From contig CAYQMN010000003.1 of NCBI GenBank assembly GCA_964418695.1, positions 124,001-188,000 of the forward strand: a stretch of DNA of 64,000 nt, written 5' to 3'. The translations under genes and the position numbers were made by a program. The stretch is from Prado023 sp964418695. Its GTDB lineage: Bacteria; Actinomycetota; Actinomycetes; S36-B12; CAIYMF01. Below the pieces are notes generated by a model. That model was given only the letters and a program-made list of their open reading frames with translations. It had not been told where the DNA came from and did no database searches. Within the stretch, counting starts at the first letter, position 1, and every line of letters starts with the position of its first letter. Positions 34,120 to 43,206 of the stretch are shown here, piece after piece.

Positions 34120-35301
34120 GTGACCGGCGATCTGTCCAGGGCGCAGCCCTTCCGATCGGTGACCACGCGCGAGGCGATCGACGACCTGCGCGCTCGACTG
34201 CGCACGACCCGGTGGACCGATGCGCCGCAGGGCTCGGGCTGGTCGATGGGCACCGACGTCGCCGAGCTGCGCGACCTGGTCTCCTACTGGGCCGAGGAGT
34301 TCGATTGGCCCGCGCAGGAGTCCCGGCTCAACGCCCTGCCCCGGTTCCGGGTCGAGCTGGACGGGCTGGGCATCCACCTGGTGCACGCGCGCGCAGTCGC
34401 CCCGGTCGGGCCGGTGCTCCCGCTCGTGCTGTGCCACGGGTGGCCCGACTCGTTCTGGCGCTACACCAAGGTGATCTCCCTGCTCACCGACCCGGGCGCG
34501 CACGGTGGCGACCCGGGCGACGCCTTCGACGTGGTGATCCCCGACATGCCCGGGTTCGGGTTCTCGGACCGCCCGACCGGCGTGGTCCCGGACACCCAGG
34601 TCGTCGCCGGGCTCTGGGCGCGCCTGATGACCGTGCTGGGCTACGAGCGGTTCGGTGCGGCCGGCGGCGACATGGGCAGCCACGTCGCCCGGTTCCTGGC
34701 GCTGGACCATCCCGACCGCACCGTCGCGGTGCACCGGATGGACGCCGGGCTGCCGATCTACCTCGGCGACCGGGCGGATCTGCGCGACGAGGAGCGCGCG
34801 TTCCTCGACGGCGCGGCGGCGTGGGGTGCCGTGGAGGGTGGCTACGCCGCGATGCACCGGACCAAGCCGCAGACCGTCGCCGCCGCGCTGGCCGACTCGC
34901 CGGCCGGGATGGCGGCCTGGATCGTGGAGAAGCTGTGCGACTGGAGCGACTGCGGCGGTGACCTGTGGAGCACGTTCACCCGCGACGAGGTGCTCACGAA
35001 CCTGTCGATCTACTGGTTCACCCAGACCATCGGCTCGTCGATGCGCACGTATCGCGCGAACGCGGCGATCCCGCGGGAGCAGCACGCGCGCCGGGTCGAG
35101 GTGCCCTCGGGGTTCGCGATCTTCGGCGGCGACGTCGTGCGCCCGCCGCGGGCCTGGCTGGAGCGGGTCGCGAACGTGGTGCACGTCAGCGAGCCGCCAC
35201 GCGGTGGGCACTTCGCCCCCTTCGAGCAGCCCGAGGCGTACGCACGGGACCTTCGGGAGTTCTTCCGCCCGTACCGACCGGCCAGCTCCGCGGTGTCCTG
35301 A
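34120..35301 (+). CDS. Epoxide hydrolase (EHN domain plus alpha/beta hydrolase)
   Basis: 393 aa. N-terminal EHN domain (about 8-105; AIDDLRARLRTTRW is typical), then an alpha/beta hydrolase: oxyanion motif LCHGWPDSFWRY, nucleophile Asp in GGDMGSHVARFLALDHP, and the late His in GGHFAPFEQPEA. Hydrolyses epoxides to diols, or acts in related detoxification; juvenile-hormone-type EHs are the closest eukaryotic relatives. Monocistronic, convergent with the uridylyltransferase. Confidence 0.9.
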   Translation: MTGDLSRAQPFRSVTTREAIDDLRARLRTTRWTDAPQGSGWSMGTDVAELRDLVSYWAEEFDWPAQESRLNALPRFRVELDGLGIHLVHARAVAPVGPVLPLVLCHGWPDSFWRYTKVISLLTDPGAHGGDPGDAFDVVIPDMPGFGFSDRPTGVVPDTQVVAGLWARLMTVLGYERFGAAGGDMGSHVARFLALDHPDRTVAVHRMDAGLPIYLGDRADLRDEERAFLDGAAAWGAVEGGYAAMHRTKPQTVAAALADSPAGMAAWIVEKLCDWSDCGGDLWSTFTRDEVLTNLSIYWFTQTIGSSMRTYRANAAIPREQHARRVEVPSGFAIFGGDVVRPPRAWLERVANVVHVSEPPRGGHFAPFEQPEAYARDLREFFRPYRPASSAVS

Positions 35302-35329
35302 CCCGCCTCTGGGTGGGCGTCGGCCGCGA

Positions 35330-36745
35330 TCAGCGTGCGGGTGCGCGCGCGGGCTGTGGCCCGTCCGTGGCGATCGTCGCGTGGTCGGCCACCCGCTCCG
35401 GGCGGCCGGTGTCGGGCAGGACCGCCGCGCCGACTGCCCGGACGCCTGCCCCGAACGTCCAGTCGCCGTGCACGGTCAGGCTGCTGGCCTCGGCCAGCGA
35501 CGGCGGGCCCGCCGGCATCCGCGCTTCGAGCTGGGCCAGCGTGCGGTAGTGCGCCTGGTCCAGGACCACCGTCGGGATGGGGTCCACGCTCATCCGGGGC
35601 ACCGCGTCCGGGCCGAGCTCGCAGGCGTCGGAGCGCAGCAGGACCAGCTCGTTGGTGGTCTTGACCGGCAGGAACCGGGACCGGTCCACCAGGATCGCCT
35701 GCGCCCCGTCGAACACCTCGACCGCCGCGCCCATGGCGGTCTCGATCTGGACGACTCGCGGGGAGTCGGGGTCGGTCGGGTCCACGGTCTTGGCGTTGCG
35801 GATCATCGGCAGCCCCAGCACGCTGCCGCGCTCGGTCAGCGCGGTCCGCAGTGCGCGCAGGTCGAACCAGAGGTTGTTGGTGTTGAAGTAGCGGTGCCGC
35901 GAGGTGTCCTGGAAGGCGACCATGTCCGCGGCGGCGACCTGGGCGGACTCGCGCAGCACCAGGCGCCCGTCGGCGACGCGCACGGCCAGGTGCCCGCCCT
36001 TGCGGTCCATCGCCGTGCGCTGGCAGACCTCGACCGCGATCGGCGCCCCGGACGCGGCGAACCAGCCGGCCAGCCGGAGGTCCGGGGTGCAGCCCAGGTT
36101 GTCGCCGTTGGACGCGCAGGCGTAGTGGAAGCCCCGCTCGATCAGGGCGTCCAGCACCCCGGACGCGAGGATCGCGGTGTAGAGGTCGCCGTGCCCCGGC
36201 GGGCACCACTGCAGGCTGGGATCGGCTGGCCAGGCGACCGGTGCCAGGTCGTCGGCGGTCAGCTTGGGCTCCTGGTTCTGCAAGAAGTCCAGCGGCAGCC
36301 CGTCGACACCCAGGTCGGGGTAGGCGGCCAGCGCGGCCAGGCAGTCCTCCCGGGTGCGGAACGAGTTCATCAGGATCAGCGGGAGTCGGACCCCGTGCGT
36401 GGCGCGGGCGTGCCGCACCTGGGCGACCATGAGGTCCAGGAAGGTGCGCCCCCCGCGCACCTCTAGCAGCGACTTGGCCCGGTCCAGGCCCATCGAGGTG
36501 CCCAGCCCGCCGTTGAGCCGGATCCACGCGGTGCGGCCGAGCGCCTCGGCCGCCGCAGCCGCATCGAGGTCGATGTCGGCTAGCGCCGGCGGGTCGGTCA
36601 GCGGGCGGATCGTGTCCTCGCCGACGATCCCGGTCACACCCGACTCGAGCTGGCGGTAGTAGTGGGTGAACACGTCGATCGCGGGCTCGGCCACGCCGGT
36701 CGCGCGCATCGCGGCGACGGAATCGCGCAGGCCGGTGTCGCTCAT
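35330..36745 (-). CDS. UDPGP-family UTP--sugar-1-phosphate uridylyltransferase
   Basis: 471 aa, of the eukaryote-type UDP-glucose pyrophosphorylase family (PF01704), not the short bacterial GalU. NTP-binding signature LNGGLGTSMGLDRAKSLLEV, LILMNSFRTREDC, PPGHGDLYTAI, NGDNLGCTPDL and the sugar-site region FNTNNLWFDLRAL. Makes UDP-glucose (or another UDP-sugar) for envelope glycans. GGGAG before ATG 36745. Confidence 0.92.
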   Translation of the reverse strand: MSDTGLRDSVAAMRATGVAEPAIDVFTHYYRQLESGVTGIVGEDTIRPLTDPPALADIDLDAAAAAEALGRTAWIRLNGGLGTSMGLDRAKSLLEVRGGRTFLDLMVAQVRHARATHGVRLPLILMNSFRTREDCLAALAAYPDLGVDGLPLDFLQNQEPKLTADDLAPVAWPADPSLQWCPPGHGDLYTAILASGVLDALIERGFHYACASNGDNLGCTPDLRLAGWFAASGAPIAVEVCQRTAMDRKGGHLAVRVADGRLVLRESAQVAAADMVAFQDTSRHRYFNTNNLWFDLRALRTALTERGSVLGLPMIRNAKTVDPTDPDSPRVVQIETAMGAAVEVFDGAQAILVDRSRFLPVKTTNELVLLRSDACELGPDAVPRMSVDPIPTVVLDQAHYRTLAQLEARMPAGPPSLAEASSLTVHGDWTFGAGVRAVGAAVLPDTGRPERVADHATIATDGPQPARAPAR

Positions 36746-36950
36746 CAGGTCTCCCAGGGTCACAAGGGGCGCGGGTGCGGGAGCGGGCCGCGCAAGGCCG
36801 TCACGGTATCCCGGACCGCCGGGCACCCAGAGGGGACGCCGCGGTGGACAGGGGCGGAGCCTCCTGGCCCTCCTGGGGCCGTTCTGGGGTCGTACTGCGG
36901 ATCCCAGCCGATCAGCCCATGGACGGACGTGCGGTGTCGGGGGTCGCTCG

Positions 36951-36956
36951 TAGGGT
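36951..36956 (+). promoter_or_regulatory. -10 box (TAGGGT), leaderless, for the histidine kinase
   Basis: TAGGGT ends 7 nt before the GTG at 36964. Confidence 0.6.
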
Positions 36957-36963
36957 GACCGAC

Positions 36964-38469
36964 GTGGGTGCTTGGAGCCGGTACTTCGCGTTCTCGCGGC
37001 GCAATCGCTTCGCTGTGGACGCGCTCACCGCTGCCTTCGTGGGGCTGTTCGTGGTGCCGATCGCCGCCGCCTCTGACGCGCTCGTCGTCGATGCCGCGCC
37101 GTCCGGCGACGGTTGGGTCGCCATCGTCTCGCTGGCGATGGTCGTGGCGATGGCGTGGCGGCGCACCGCGCCGGTCGCGTCGGCCGCCGTCGTCTACACG
37201 CTGGCCCTGGCACACATGGTGGCCGGGGTGCCGCTCATCATGCCGACGGACCTGCTCGTCGCCTGGGCGCTCTGGTCGGTGACGGTGCACGGCCCCCGAT
37301 GGGCCGGGCGGGTCGCGATCGGCGGCGCGTTGGCCGGCTCGATCCTGGTCGGGCTGCTGGCCACCGCCACGCGGGTCGACGCGGTGGCCATGGCGATCAG
37401 CGTCGCCCTGATCTTCCTGACGACATGGTCGGTCGCGCTGGCCCGCCGTGCTCGTCGCGAGGCGATGGCGTCACTCATCGACCGGGCCGAGCGGCTGGAG
37501 ATCGAGCGCGACCAGCAGGCCCAACTCGCTGCCGCCGAGGAGCGCGCGCGGATCGCCCGGGAGATGCACGACATCGTCGCCCACTCGCTGACCGTGATGA
37601 TCGCCCAGGCCGACGGGGGCCGCTACGCCGCGGCGACCGACCCCGAGGCCGCGACCCGGGCGCTGGGCACGATCTCCGAGACCGGGCGGGCGGCGCTGAC
37701 CGACATGCGCCGGCTGCTCGGCGTCCTGCGCGCCGGTCCGGCGGAGGGGGAGGCGGGGGCAGGTCAGGGCGCACCCCACGGGGCCGGGGATGCGACTGGT
37801 GCTCGGACGGGCGCGGCCACCGGCCCGCCCACGGGCCTGCCCGCCGACTCGGACACCGACGCGCCCACGGGGCCGCTGCCGGCGACCGACGACATCGGCG
37901 CGCTCGTCGACCGGCTGCGGGCCGACGGCCTGCGCGTCTCGCTGGTGCGGATGGGCTCGTCGCGGAACCTCCCGCCGGGCACCGGGCTGACCGCCTACCG
38001 GATCGCGCAGGAGGCGCTGACCAACGTGCTCAAGCACGCCGGGCCCGACCCCCAGGTCACGGTCCTGCTGCAGTGGCTGCCGACCGCGCTGGTCGTGGAG
38101 GTCAGCGACGACGGCCGCGGCGCGGCGGCCGACTCCGACGGTCTGGGTCAGGGGCTGATCGGGATGCGCGAGCGAGCGGCGATGTTCGGCGGAGAGGTGA
38201 CCACCGGTCCGCGTCCGGGCGGCGGATTCCGGGTGCGGGCCAGCCTGCCCACGCCCCCGAGCGGGGCAAGTGCAGCGGGCGGGCCGGGTGCGGCGAGCGG
38301 GCCGGGTGCGGCGAGCGGGCCGGGTGCGGCGAGCGGGCCGGGTTCGGGGCTTGCTTCCGACGACTGGCCACCGAGCCTGGCCCAGGGGACGAGCCCGACC
38401 CAAAGGGCGAGCCCCGCCGCTGACCAGAGCCCCCACCACGCTCCCGAGGGCCAGGAGGCCAGACCGTGA
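36964..38469 (+). CDS. NarL-type sensor histidine kinase
   Basis: 501 aa. Six hydrophobic segments in the first 165 residues with almost no external loop, so it probably senses within the membrane. HisKA_3 dimerisation box with phospho-acceptor His in IAREMHDIVAHSLTVMI, then a Gly/Ala/Pro linker, and HATPase with N box ALTNVLKHAG and G boxes VSDDGRGAAAD and GQGLIGMRERA. The C-terminus is a low-complexity tail including three perfect 18-bp repeats coding GPGAAS. GTGA overlap with the response regulator gene. Confidence 0.93.
   Translation: MGAWSRYFAFSRRNRFAVDALTAAFVGLFVVPIAAASDALVVDAAPSGDGWVAIVSLAMVVAMAWRRTAPVASAAVVYTLALAHMVAGVPLIMPTDLLVAWALWSVTVHGPRWAGRVAIGGALAGSILVGLLATATRVDAVAMAISVALIFLTTWSVALARRARREAMASLIDRAERLEIERDQQAQLAAAEERARIAREMHDIVAHSLTVMIAQADGGRYAAATDPEAATRALGTISETGRAALTDMRRLLGVLRAGPAEGEAGAGQGAPHGAGDATGARTGAATGPPTGLPADSDTDAPTGPLPATDDIGALVDRLRADGLRVSLVRMGSSRNLPPGTGLTAYRIAQEALTNVLKHAGPDPQVTVLLQWLPTALVVEVSDDGRGAAADSDGLGQGLIGMRERAAMFGGEVTTGPRPGGGFRVRASLPTPPSGASAAGGPGAASGPGAASGPGAASGPGSGLASDDWPPSLAQGTSPTQRASPAADQSPHHAPEGQEARP
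38281..38334. repeat. 18-bp tandem repeat inside the histidine kinase gene
   Basis: Three perfect copies of GGGCCGGGTGCGGCGAGC plus a 9-bp partial fourth at 38335. In frame, so copy number can change without frameshift. Confidence 0.9.
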
Positions 38470-39176
38470 CCGAGCCGATCCGCGTCGCCCTGGTGGACGA
38501 CCAACAGCTGGTCCGCGCGGGATTCCGCATGGTCATCGACTCGCAGCCGGACCTGACCGTCGTCGGTGAGGCCGGCGACGGCGCCGCGGCCCTGCGTCTG
38601 CTCGCCCCCGGCGGCGCCACGACCGCCGACGTGGTCCTGATGGACGTGCGGATGCCGGTGCTCGACGGGCTGGCGGCCACCGAGCGGCTGGCCGCCTCCG
38701 GCGGGGGCCCGCGCGTCATCGTGCTGACCACCTTCGACCTCGACGAGTACGTGCTGCGCGCGATCCGGGCCGGGGCCAGCGGCTTCCTGCTCAAGGACGC
38801 ACCACCGGAGGAGATGCTGGCCGCGATCCGGACCGTGCACGCCGGGGATGCGGTGATCGCGCCGTCGTCCACGCGCCGGCTCCTGGAGCACCTGGTCGAG
38901 GTGCTGCCGGCCACGGAACCCGCCGTGCACGACACCGGTGCCCAGCGCGCGGTCGCCGAGCTCACCGACCGTGAGCGCGAGGTGCTCGTGCTGATGGCGC
39001 AGGGACTGTCCAACGCGGAGATCGCCGGCGCGCTCTTCGTGGCCGAGGCGACGGTGAAGACCCACGTCGGGCGCATCCTGGCCAAGCTCGCCGCTCGCGA
39101 CCGCGTCCAGGCCGTGGTCACCGCCTACGAGGCCGGGCTGGTCACCCCCGGGTCGGACCGGCGCCGGCCCGCGTAG
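38466..39176 (+). CDS. NarL/FixJ-family response regulator
   Basis: 236 aa. Receiver domain with DD pair (ALVDDQQLV), phospho-acceptor Asp in VVLMDVRMPVLDG, and Thr/Lys switch residues (VLTTFDL, LLKDAPPEEM). C-terminal LuxR HTH (LTDREREVLVLMAQGLSNAEI). Partner of the overlapping kinase; the adjacent ABC exporter is the likeliest target by position. Confidence 0.95.
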   Translation: MTEPIRVALVDDQQLVRAGFRMVIDSQPDLTVVGEAGDGAAALRLLAPGGATTADVVLMDVRMPVLDGLAATERLAASGGGPRVIVLTTFDLDEYVLRAIRAGASGFLLKDAPPEEMLAAIRTVHAGDAVIAPSSTRRLLEHLVEVLPATEPAVHDTGAQRAVAELTDREREVLVLMAQGLSNAEIAGALFVAEATVKTHVGRILAKLAARDRVQAVVTAYEAGLVTPGSDRRRPA

Positions 39177-39331
39177 TCCCGCAGGATGACCCGATCCCCG
39201 AGCGAACCGGCCCACAGCCCGACGCGGGCCTACCGGGTGCCCGCATAGCGTCGCCGAGTACCGATCGAGCCGTCCCGGGCAGAACCGTCCCGGGCTGAAC
39301 CGGCCAGCGCCGCCACCGTCAGGAGTCCGTC

Positions 39332-40084
39332 ATGCCAGAGTCCGCATCCTCCGCCCGAGCCCTCACGAAGGTCTACGGCTCCGGCCCGTCGGCCGTCCGC
39401 GCGCTCGACGGCGTCGACGCCGACTTCGAGGCGGGTGCGTTCACCGCGATCATGGGCCCGTCCGGTTCGGGCAAGTCGACCCTGATGCACCTGCTGGCGG
39501 GGCTGGACGAGGCCACCTCCGGCACGGTCCACCTGGGCGGCACCGAGCTCACCAAGCTCTCCGACGACGCGCTGACCGTCCTGCGGCGGACCCGCGTCGG
39601 CTTCGTCTTCCAGTCGTTCAACCTGCTGCCGATGTTCGACGCGAAGGCGAACATCCTGCTTCCGCTCACCCTGGCCGGGGTCAAGCCCGACCCGGAGTGG
39701 ACCGACCTCCTGATCGACACGCTCGGCCTGCGCCCGCGGCTGACCCATCGGCCCTCGGAGCTGTCCGGCGGCCAGCAGCAGCGGGTCGCGATCGCCCGGG
39801 CGCTGATCGCCAAGCCCGACGTGGTGTTCGCCGACGAGCCCACCGGCAACCTCGACTCGCGCTCCGGGGCGGAGGTGCTCGGGTTCCTGCGCCGTTCGGT
39901 CCGCGAGCTCGGGCGCACGATCATCATGGTCACCCACGACCCGGCGGCGGCGGCCTATGCCGACCGCGTGATCCTGCTCGCCGACGGCCGGATCGCCGGG
40001 CGCATCGACGATCCGACGCCCGCCTCCGTGCTGGCCGGGCTGGAGGCGCTGCGCAGCCTCGAGGTCACGGAGCCGGTCCGATGA
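39332..40084 (+). CDS. ABC transporter ATP-binding protein (MacB/LolD type)
   Basis: 250 aa. Walker A GPSGSGKSTLM, Q-loop VFQSFNLLPMFDAKANI, signature ELSGGQQQRVAIARAL, Walker B VVFADEPTGNLDSRSG, H-loop MVTHDPAAA. EPTGNLDS is diagnostic for the FtsE/LolD/MacB branch. AGGAG 7 nt before ATG; a TAGCGT box is near 39246. ATGA overlap with the permease gene. Confidence 0.94.
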   Translation: MPESASSARALTKVYGSGPSAVRALDGVDADFEAGAFTAIMGPSGSGKSTLMHLLAGLDEATSGTVHLGGTELTKLSDDALTVLRRTRVGFVFQSFNLLPMFDAKANILLPLTLAGVKPDPEWTDLLIDTLGLRPRLTHRPSELSGGQQQRVAIARALIAKPDVVFADEPTGNLDSRSGAEVLGFLRRSVRELGRTIIMVTHDPAAAAYADRVILLADGRIAGRIDDPTPASVLAGLEALRSLEVTEPVR

Positions 40085-42585
40085 TCCGACTGACCCTGGC
40101 GCAGATGCGCCTCTCGCTGGGCCGGCTCATCCCGGCCGGCCTGGCGATCGTGCTGGGCACGGCGTTCGTCGCCGCGACCCTGATCGCGGGCAACGTGATG
40201 ACGAGCAGCGCCTACGACCAGGTCACAGCCCAGTACGCCTCGGCCGACCTGGTGGTCACCGACGCGACCGGCGGGCTGGACGCCGACTCGCTGGCGACGG
40301 TCCGAGGCACCGAGGGCGTGACCGCCGCGGCGCCGCTCATGACGACCTGGGTGGCGGTCGGCGCCGGCAGCAATGCCACTGGCCAGCTGGTCGTCCCCGC
40401 GGCGCAGGACTCGGCCCTGAGCCCGCTGACCATCGCCACCGGCCGGGCTCCCACGGGGCCCGACGAGATCGCGCTGCCCGCCGACACCGCCGAGCGGATC
40501 GGGGCCAGCGTGGGCCAGACCGTGCGGGTCGAGCACGGCTGGGACGAGTCGGGGGAGCCGCAGACCAGCGGGGCCACGCTGGTGGGCCTGGTCGCGGACC
40601 CGCACGCGGCGTGGACCATGTGGGGCTCTGCCGGGCTGGCGACCGTGGACACCGTGGCGGGTTGGTCGGGGTCGGACGATCCGACCTTCGACGCGATCCT
40701 CGTGGCCACGCCCGACCCCGCGGCGACCACCGCCGCGCTCCACGCCGCGCTGGGGGACGGGCCACTGGTCCGCCCGCGCCAGGACGTGGCCGCCGAGCAG
40801 GTCGCCTCCTTGACCGAGGGCTCCAACGTGCTGGTCATGGTGGTGCTCGCGTTCGCCGCGATCGCCCTGCTGGTGGCCGGTCTGGTCATCGCCAACACGT
40901 TCCAGGTGCTGGTCGCCCAGCGCACTCGGACGCTGGCCCTGCTGCGCTGCGTGGGGGCCCGGCGGCGGCAGCTGCGCTCGTCGGTGCTGATCGAGGGGAC
41001 GCTGCTGGGCCTGACCGCCTCGGTGGTGGGCGTGCTGCTCGGGATCGGCCTGGGGCAGGCCGCGCTGGTCGCGCTGGGCCGGCTCTCGATGGGCATCCCG
41101 CTGCCGGACGTGGTGCCGCTGAGCATCTGGGTCGTGGTCGCGCCCCTGCTGGTCGGGACCGCGGTGACGGTGGGAGCCAGCTTCGTCCCGGCTCGCGCGG
41201 CCGGTGCCGTCGCCCCCGTGGCCGCGCTGCGCCCGGCCGACGCGCCCAGTGTGCGCCGAGGTGCCGGCCGCATCCGGCTGGCCTGCGCGCTGCTGCTGAC
41301 CGTCGGGGGGGCTGCGCTGCTCGTGCTGGCCACAGTCGCCTCGGTCCAGGCCGGCGACTTCGAGAACGCGGCCGTGTGGCTGGGCCTGGGGATGCTGGGC
41401 GGTGCGCTGTCGTTCGTCGGCGTCCTGATCGGTGCGGTGCTGTGGATGCCGCGCGTGGTCTCGGGTCTGGGCGCCCCGCTGGGCCGGCTCGGGGCGGCCG
41501 CCCAGCTGGCCGCTGCCAACACCCTGCGCAACCCGCGGCGTACGGCCGCCACCAGCGCTGCCCTGCTCATCGGGGTGACTCTCGTGGTCACGATGAGCAC
41601 CGGCGCGGCCACCGCTCGCCACTCGCTGGACACGATGCTCGACGAGCAGTACTCGGTGGATCTGTCCGTGGCCGCGCTGGCTGACGACGGCGACGCGTCG
41701 GCCGCTGCGCTGGCCGGCTCCGTCCTGCCGGCGGTGACCGCCGTCGAGGGCGTCGCCCAGGCGGTCCCGGTGCGCGGCACGGTCGCGACCATCGAGGGGA
41801 CCTCGATGGTGCTCCTCGCGGTCACGCCGGAGCAGGCGCGGCTCGTGCTGCACGACACGGCGCAGTCCGAGGCGATCGCCCGCGGCGATGCGGTGGTGCC
41901 GGACGCGATGGCGGCCACGGGCGAGATCACGGCCTCCCTCGGCAGTGCCAAGGCGACGGTCGACGCGGTCGGTGGCTGGGGGCAGTCCGGGTCGGCTCTC
42001 GTGCCGATCCAGACTCTGGACCGCCTCGACCCGGACGCCCCGGTCACCCAGGTCTGGGCCCAGCTCGCTTCGGGCGCCAGCGCGACCCAGGTGCTGGTCG
42101 ACGTCCAGGACGCGATCGGCGATCAGCAGGTGTGGGTCGTCTCCGGGGCGGCCGAGCGCCAGCAGTACCAGCGGGTCATCGACGTCATGCTGGCGATCGT
42201 GGTCGCGCTGCTGGCAGTCGCCGTGGTGATCGCGCTGATCGGCGTGGCCAACACGCTCTCGCTTTCGGTTCTGGAGCGGCGCCGCGAGTCCGCGACGCTG
42301 CGCTCGCTCGGGATGACCCGGCGCCAGCTGCGCGGCTCGCTGGCCGTGGAGGGGGTGCTGGTCGCGCTGGTCGGTACCGGCACCGGGATCGTCCTCGGGC
42401 TGCTCTACGGATGGGCCGGCTCGCTCATCATCTTCGGGCCGGTCGAGGGCACGCGGCTGGCGGTCCCGTGGGCGGACCTGCTGGGCGTGCTCGCGGTGGC
42501 CGTCGCGGCTGGGGCGCTGGCCTCGGCGCTCCCCGCCCGTTCCGCGGTCCGCACCCCGCCAGTGGCCGCGCTCGCGGTCGAGTAG
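40081..42585 (+). CDS. ABC transporter permease, FtsX/MacB-like, duplicated
   Basis: 834 aa. Two FtsX modules: an N-terminal anchor (LIPAGLAIVLGTAFVAATLI), a MacB-type periplasmic-like domain, three TMs (from about residue 255), a cytoplasmic linker, then a second copy (anchor near LRNPRRTAATSAALLIGVT, extracellular domain, three TMs at the end). Together with the ATPase it resembles actinobacterial peptide or lipoprotein mechanotransmission exporters, often governed by a neighbouring two-component system for envelope stress, as here. Confidence 0.93.
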   Translation: MIRLTLAQMRLSLGRLIPAGLAIVLGTAFVAATLIAGNVMTSSAYDQVTAQYASADLVVTDATGGLDADSLATVRGTEGVTAAAPLMTTWVAVGAGSNATGQLVVPAAQDSALSPLTIATGRAPTGPDEIALPADTAERIGASVGQTVRVEHGWDESGEPQTSGATLVGLVADPHAAWTMWGSAGLATVDTVAGWSGSDDPTFDAILVATPDPAATTAALHAALGDGPLVRPRQDVAAEQVASLTEGSNVLVMVVLAFAAIALLVAGLVIANTFQVLVAQRTRTLALLRCVGARRRQLRSSVLIEGTLLGLTASVVGVLLGIGLGQAALVALGRLSMGIPLPDVVPLSIWVVVAPLLVGTAVTVGASFVPARAAGAVAPVAALRPADAPSVRRGAGRIRLACALLLTVGGAALLVLATVASVQAGDFENAAVWLGLGMLGGALSFVGVLIGAVLWMPRVVSGLGAPLGRLGAAAQLAAANTLRNPRRTAATSAALLIGVTLVVTMSTGAATARHSLDTMLDEQYSVDLSVAALADDGDASAAALAGSVLPAVTAVEGVAQAVPVRGTVATIEGTSMVLLAVTPEQARLVLHDTAQSEAIARGDAVVPDAMAATGEITASLGSAKATVDAVGGWGQSGSALVPIQTLDRLDPDAPVTQVWAQLASGASATQVLVDVQDAIGDQQVWVVSGAAERQQYQRVIDVMLAIVVALLAVAVVIALIGVANTLSLSVLERRRESATLRSLGMTRRQLRGSLAVEGVLVALVGTGTGIVLGLLYGWAGSLIIFGPVEGTRLAVPWADLLGVLAVAVAAGALASALPARSAVRTPPVAALAVE

Positions 42586-42593
42586 TCGGCGAC

Positions 42594-42629
42594 GTGGCAC
42601 CCTCTCCTGGCCGCAGGGGAGGGTGCCAC
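42594..42629 (+). terminator. Terminator after the ABC exporter
   Basis: 15-bp stem with one mismatch (G-U in RNA), 42594-42608 with 42615-42629, 6-nt loop, 8 nt after the stop. Confidence 0.85.
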
Positions 42630-42677
42630 GGGCAGGTCACGCGCGTCGCACGTCGTGCCGAACTCGTGTGCGGCGGC

Positions 42678-42683
42678 TACGGT
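42678..42683 (+). promoter_or_regulatory. -10 box (TACGGT), leaderless, for the CoA-binding protein
   Basis: TACGGT ends 6 nt before the GTG at 42690. Confidence 0.65.
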
Positions 42684-42689
42684 CGCGGC

Positions 42690-43151
42690 GTGACGATCCA
42701 CATTCCCGGTAGCACCGAGCCCGTCGACCGCGTGCAGGAGGACGACGCCCTGCGCGACATCTTCCGCGCCACCCACACGATCGCCGTCGTGGGCGCCTCC
42801 GCCCACGAGGCGAAGGAGGCGCACCTGATCCCGGCGTACCTGTCCGGGCAGGGGTTCGACGTGATCCCGGTGAGTCCGCGGCCCGGCAAGCTGTTCGGCA
42901 ACCCGGTCGCCCCCTCGCTGGCCGAGGTCACCGGGCCGATCGACGTGGTCGACGTCTTCCGCCCCCCGGCCGAGGCCCTGCAGGTCGCCCAGGCCGCGGT
43001 CGAGGCGGGCGCGAAGGTGCTGTGGTTCCAGCTCGGCACGCAGACCGACGAGGCGATCCGCTACGCGACCGAGGCCGGGCTGACGGTGGTGTCGCGCCGG
43101 TGCATGGGCGAGAGCCACGGCCGGCTGGGCCTGGGTCCCGGTCCGCACTGA
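42690..43151 (+). CDS. CoA-binding protein (YccU-like)
   Basis: 153 aa, single Rossmann-like CoA_binding_2 domain: TIAVVGASAHEAKEAHLIPAY, IDVVDVFRPPAEALQVAQAA, VLWFQLGTQTDEAIRYA and a conserved Cys in VVSRRCMGESH. Function of the family is unsettled (possible CoA- or nucleotide-linked regulator). Confidence 0.9.
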   Translation: MTIHIPGSTEPVDRVQEDDALRDIFRATHTIAVVGASAHEAKEAHLIPAYLSGQGFDVIPVSPRPGKLFGNPVAPSLAEVTGPIDVVDVFRPPAEALQVAQAAVEAGAKVLWFQLGTQTDEAIRYATEAGLTVVSRRCMGESHGRLGLGPGPH

Positions 43152-43206
43152 CGGCACTGGCCTGACTGACGGCACTGGCCTGTCGGTCACGGCGACCGGC
43201 CCCGCC

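Noticed and set aside
39955..42600. Minus-strand frame of about 880 codons opposite the FtsX-like permease
   Set aside because: Low-complexity His/Arg/Gln/Gly composition and a perfectly good transporter on the other strand.
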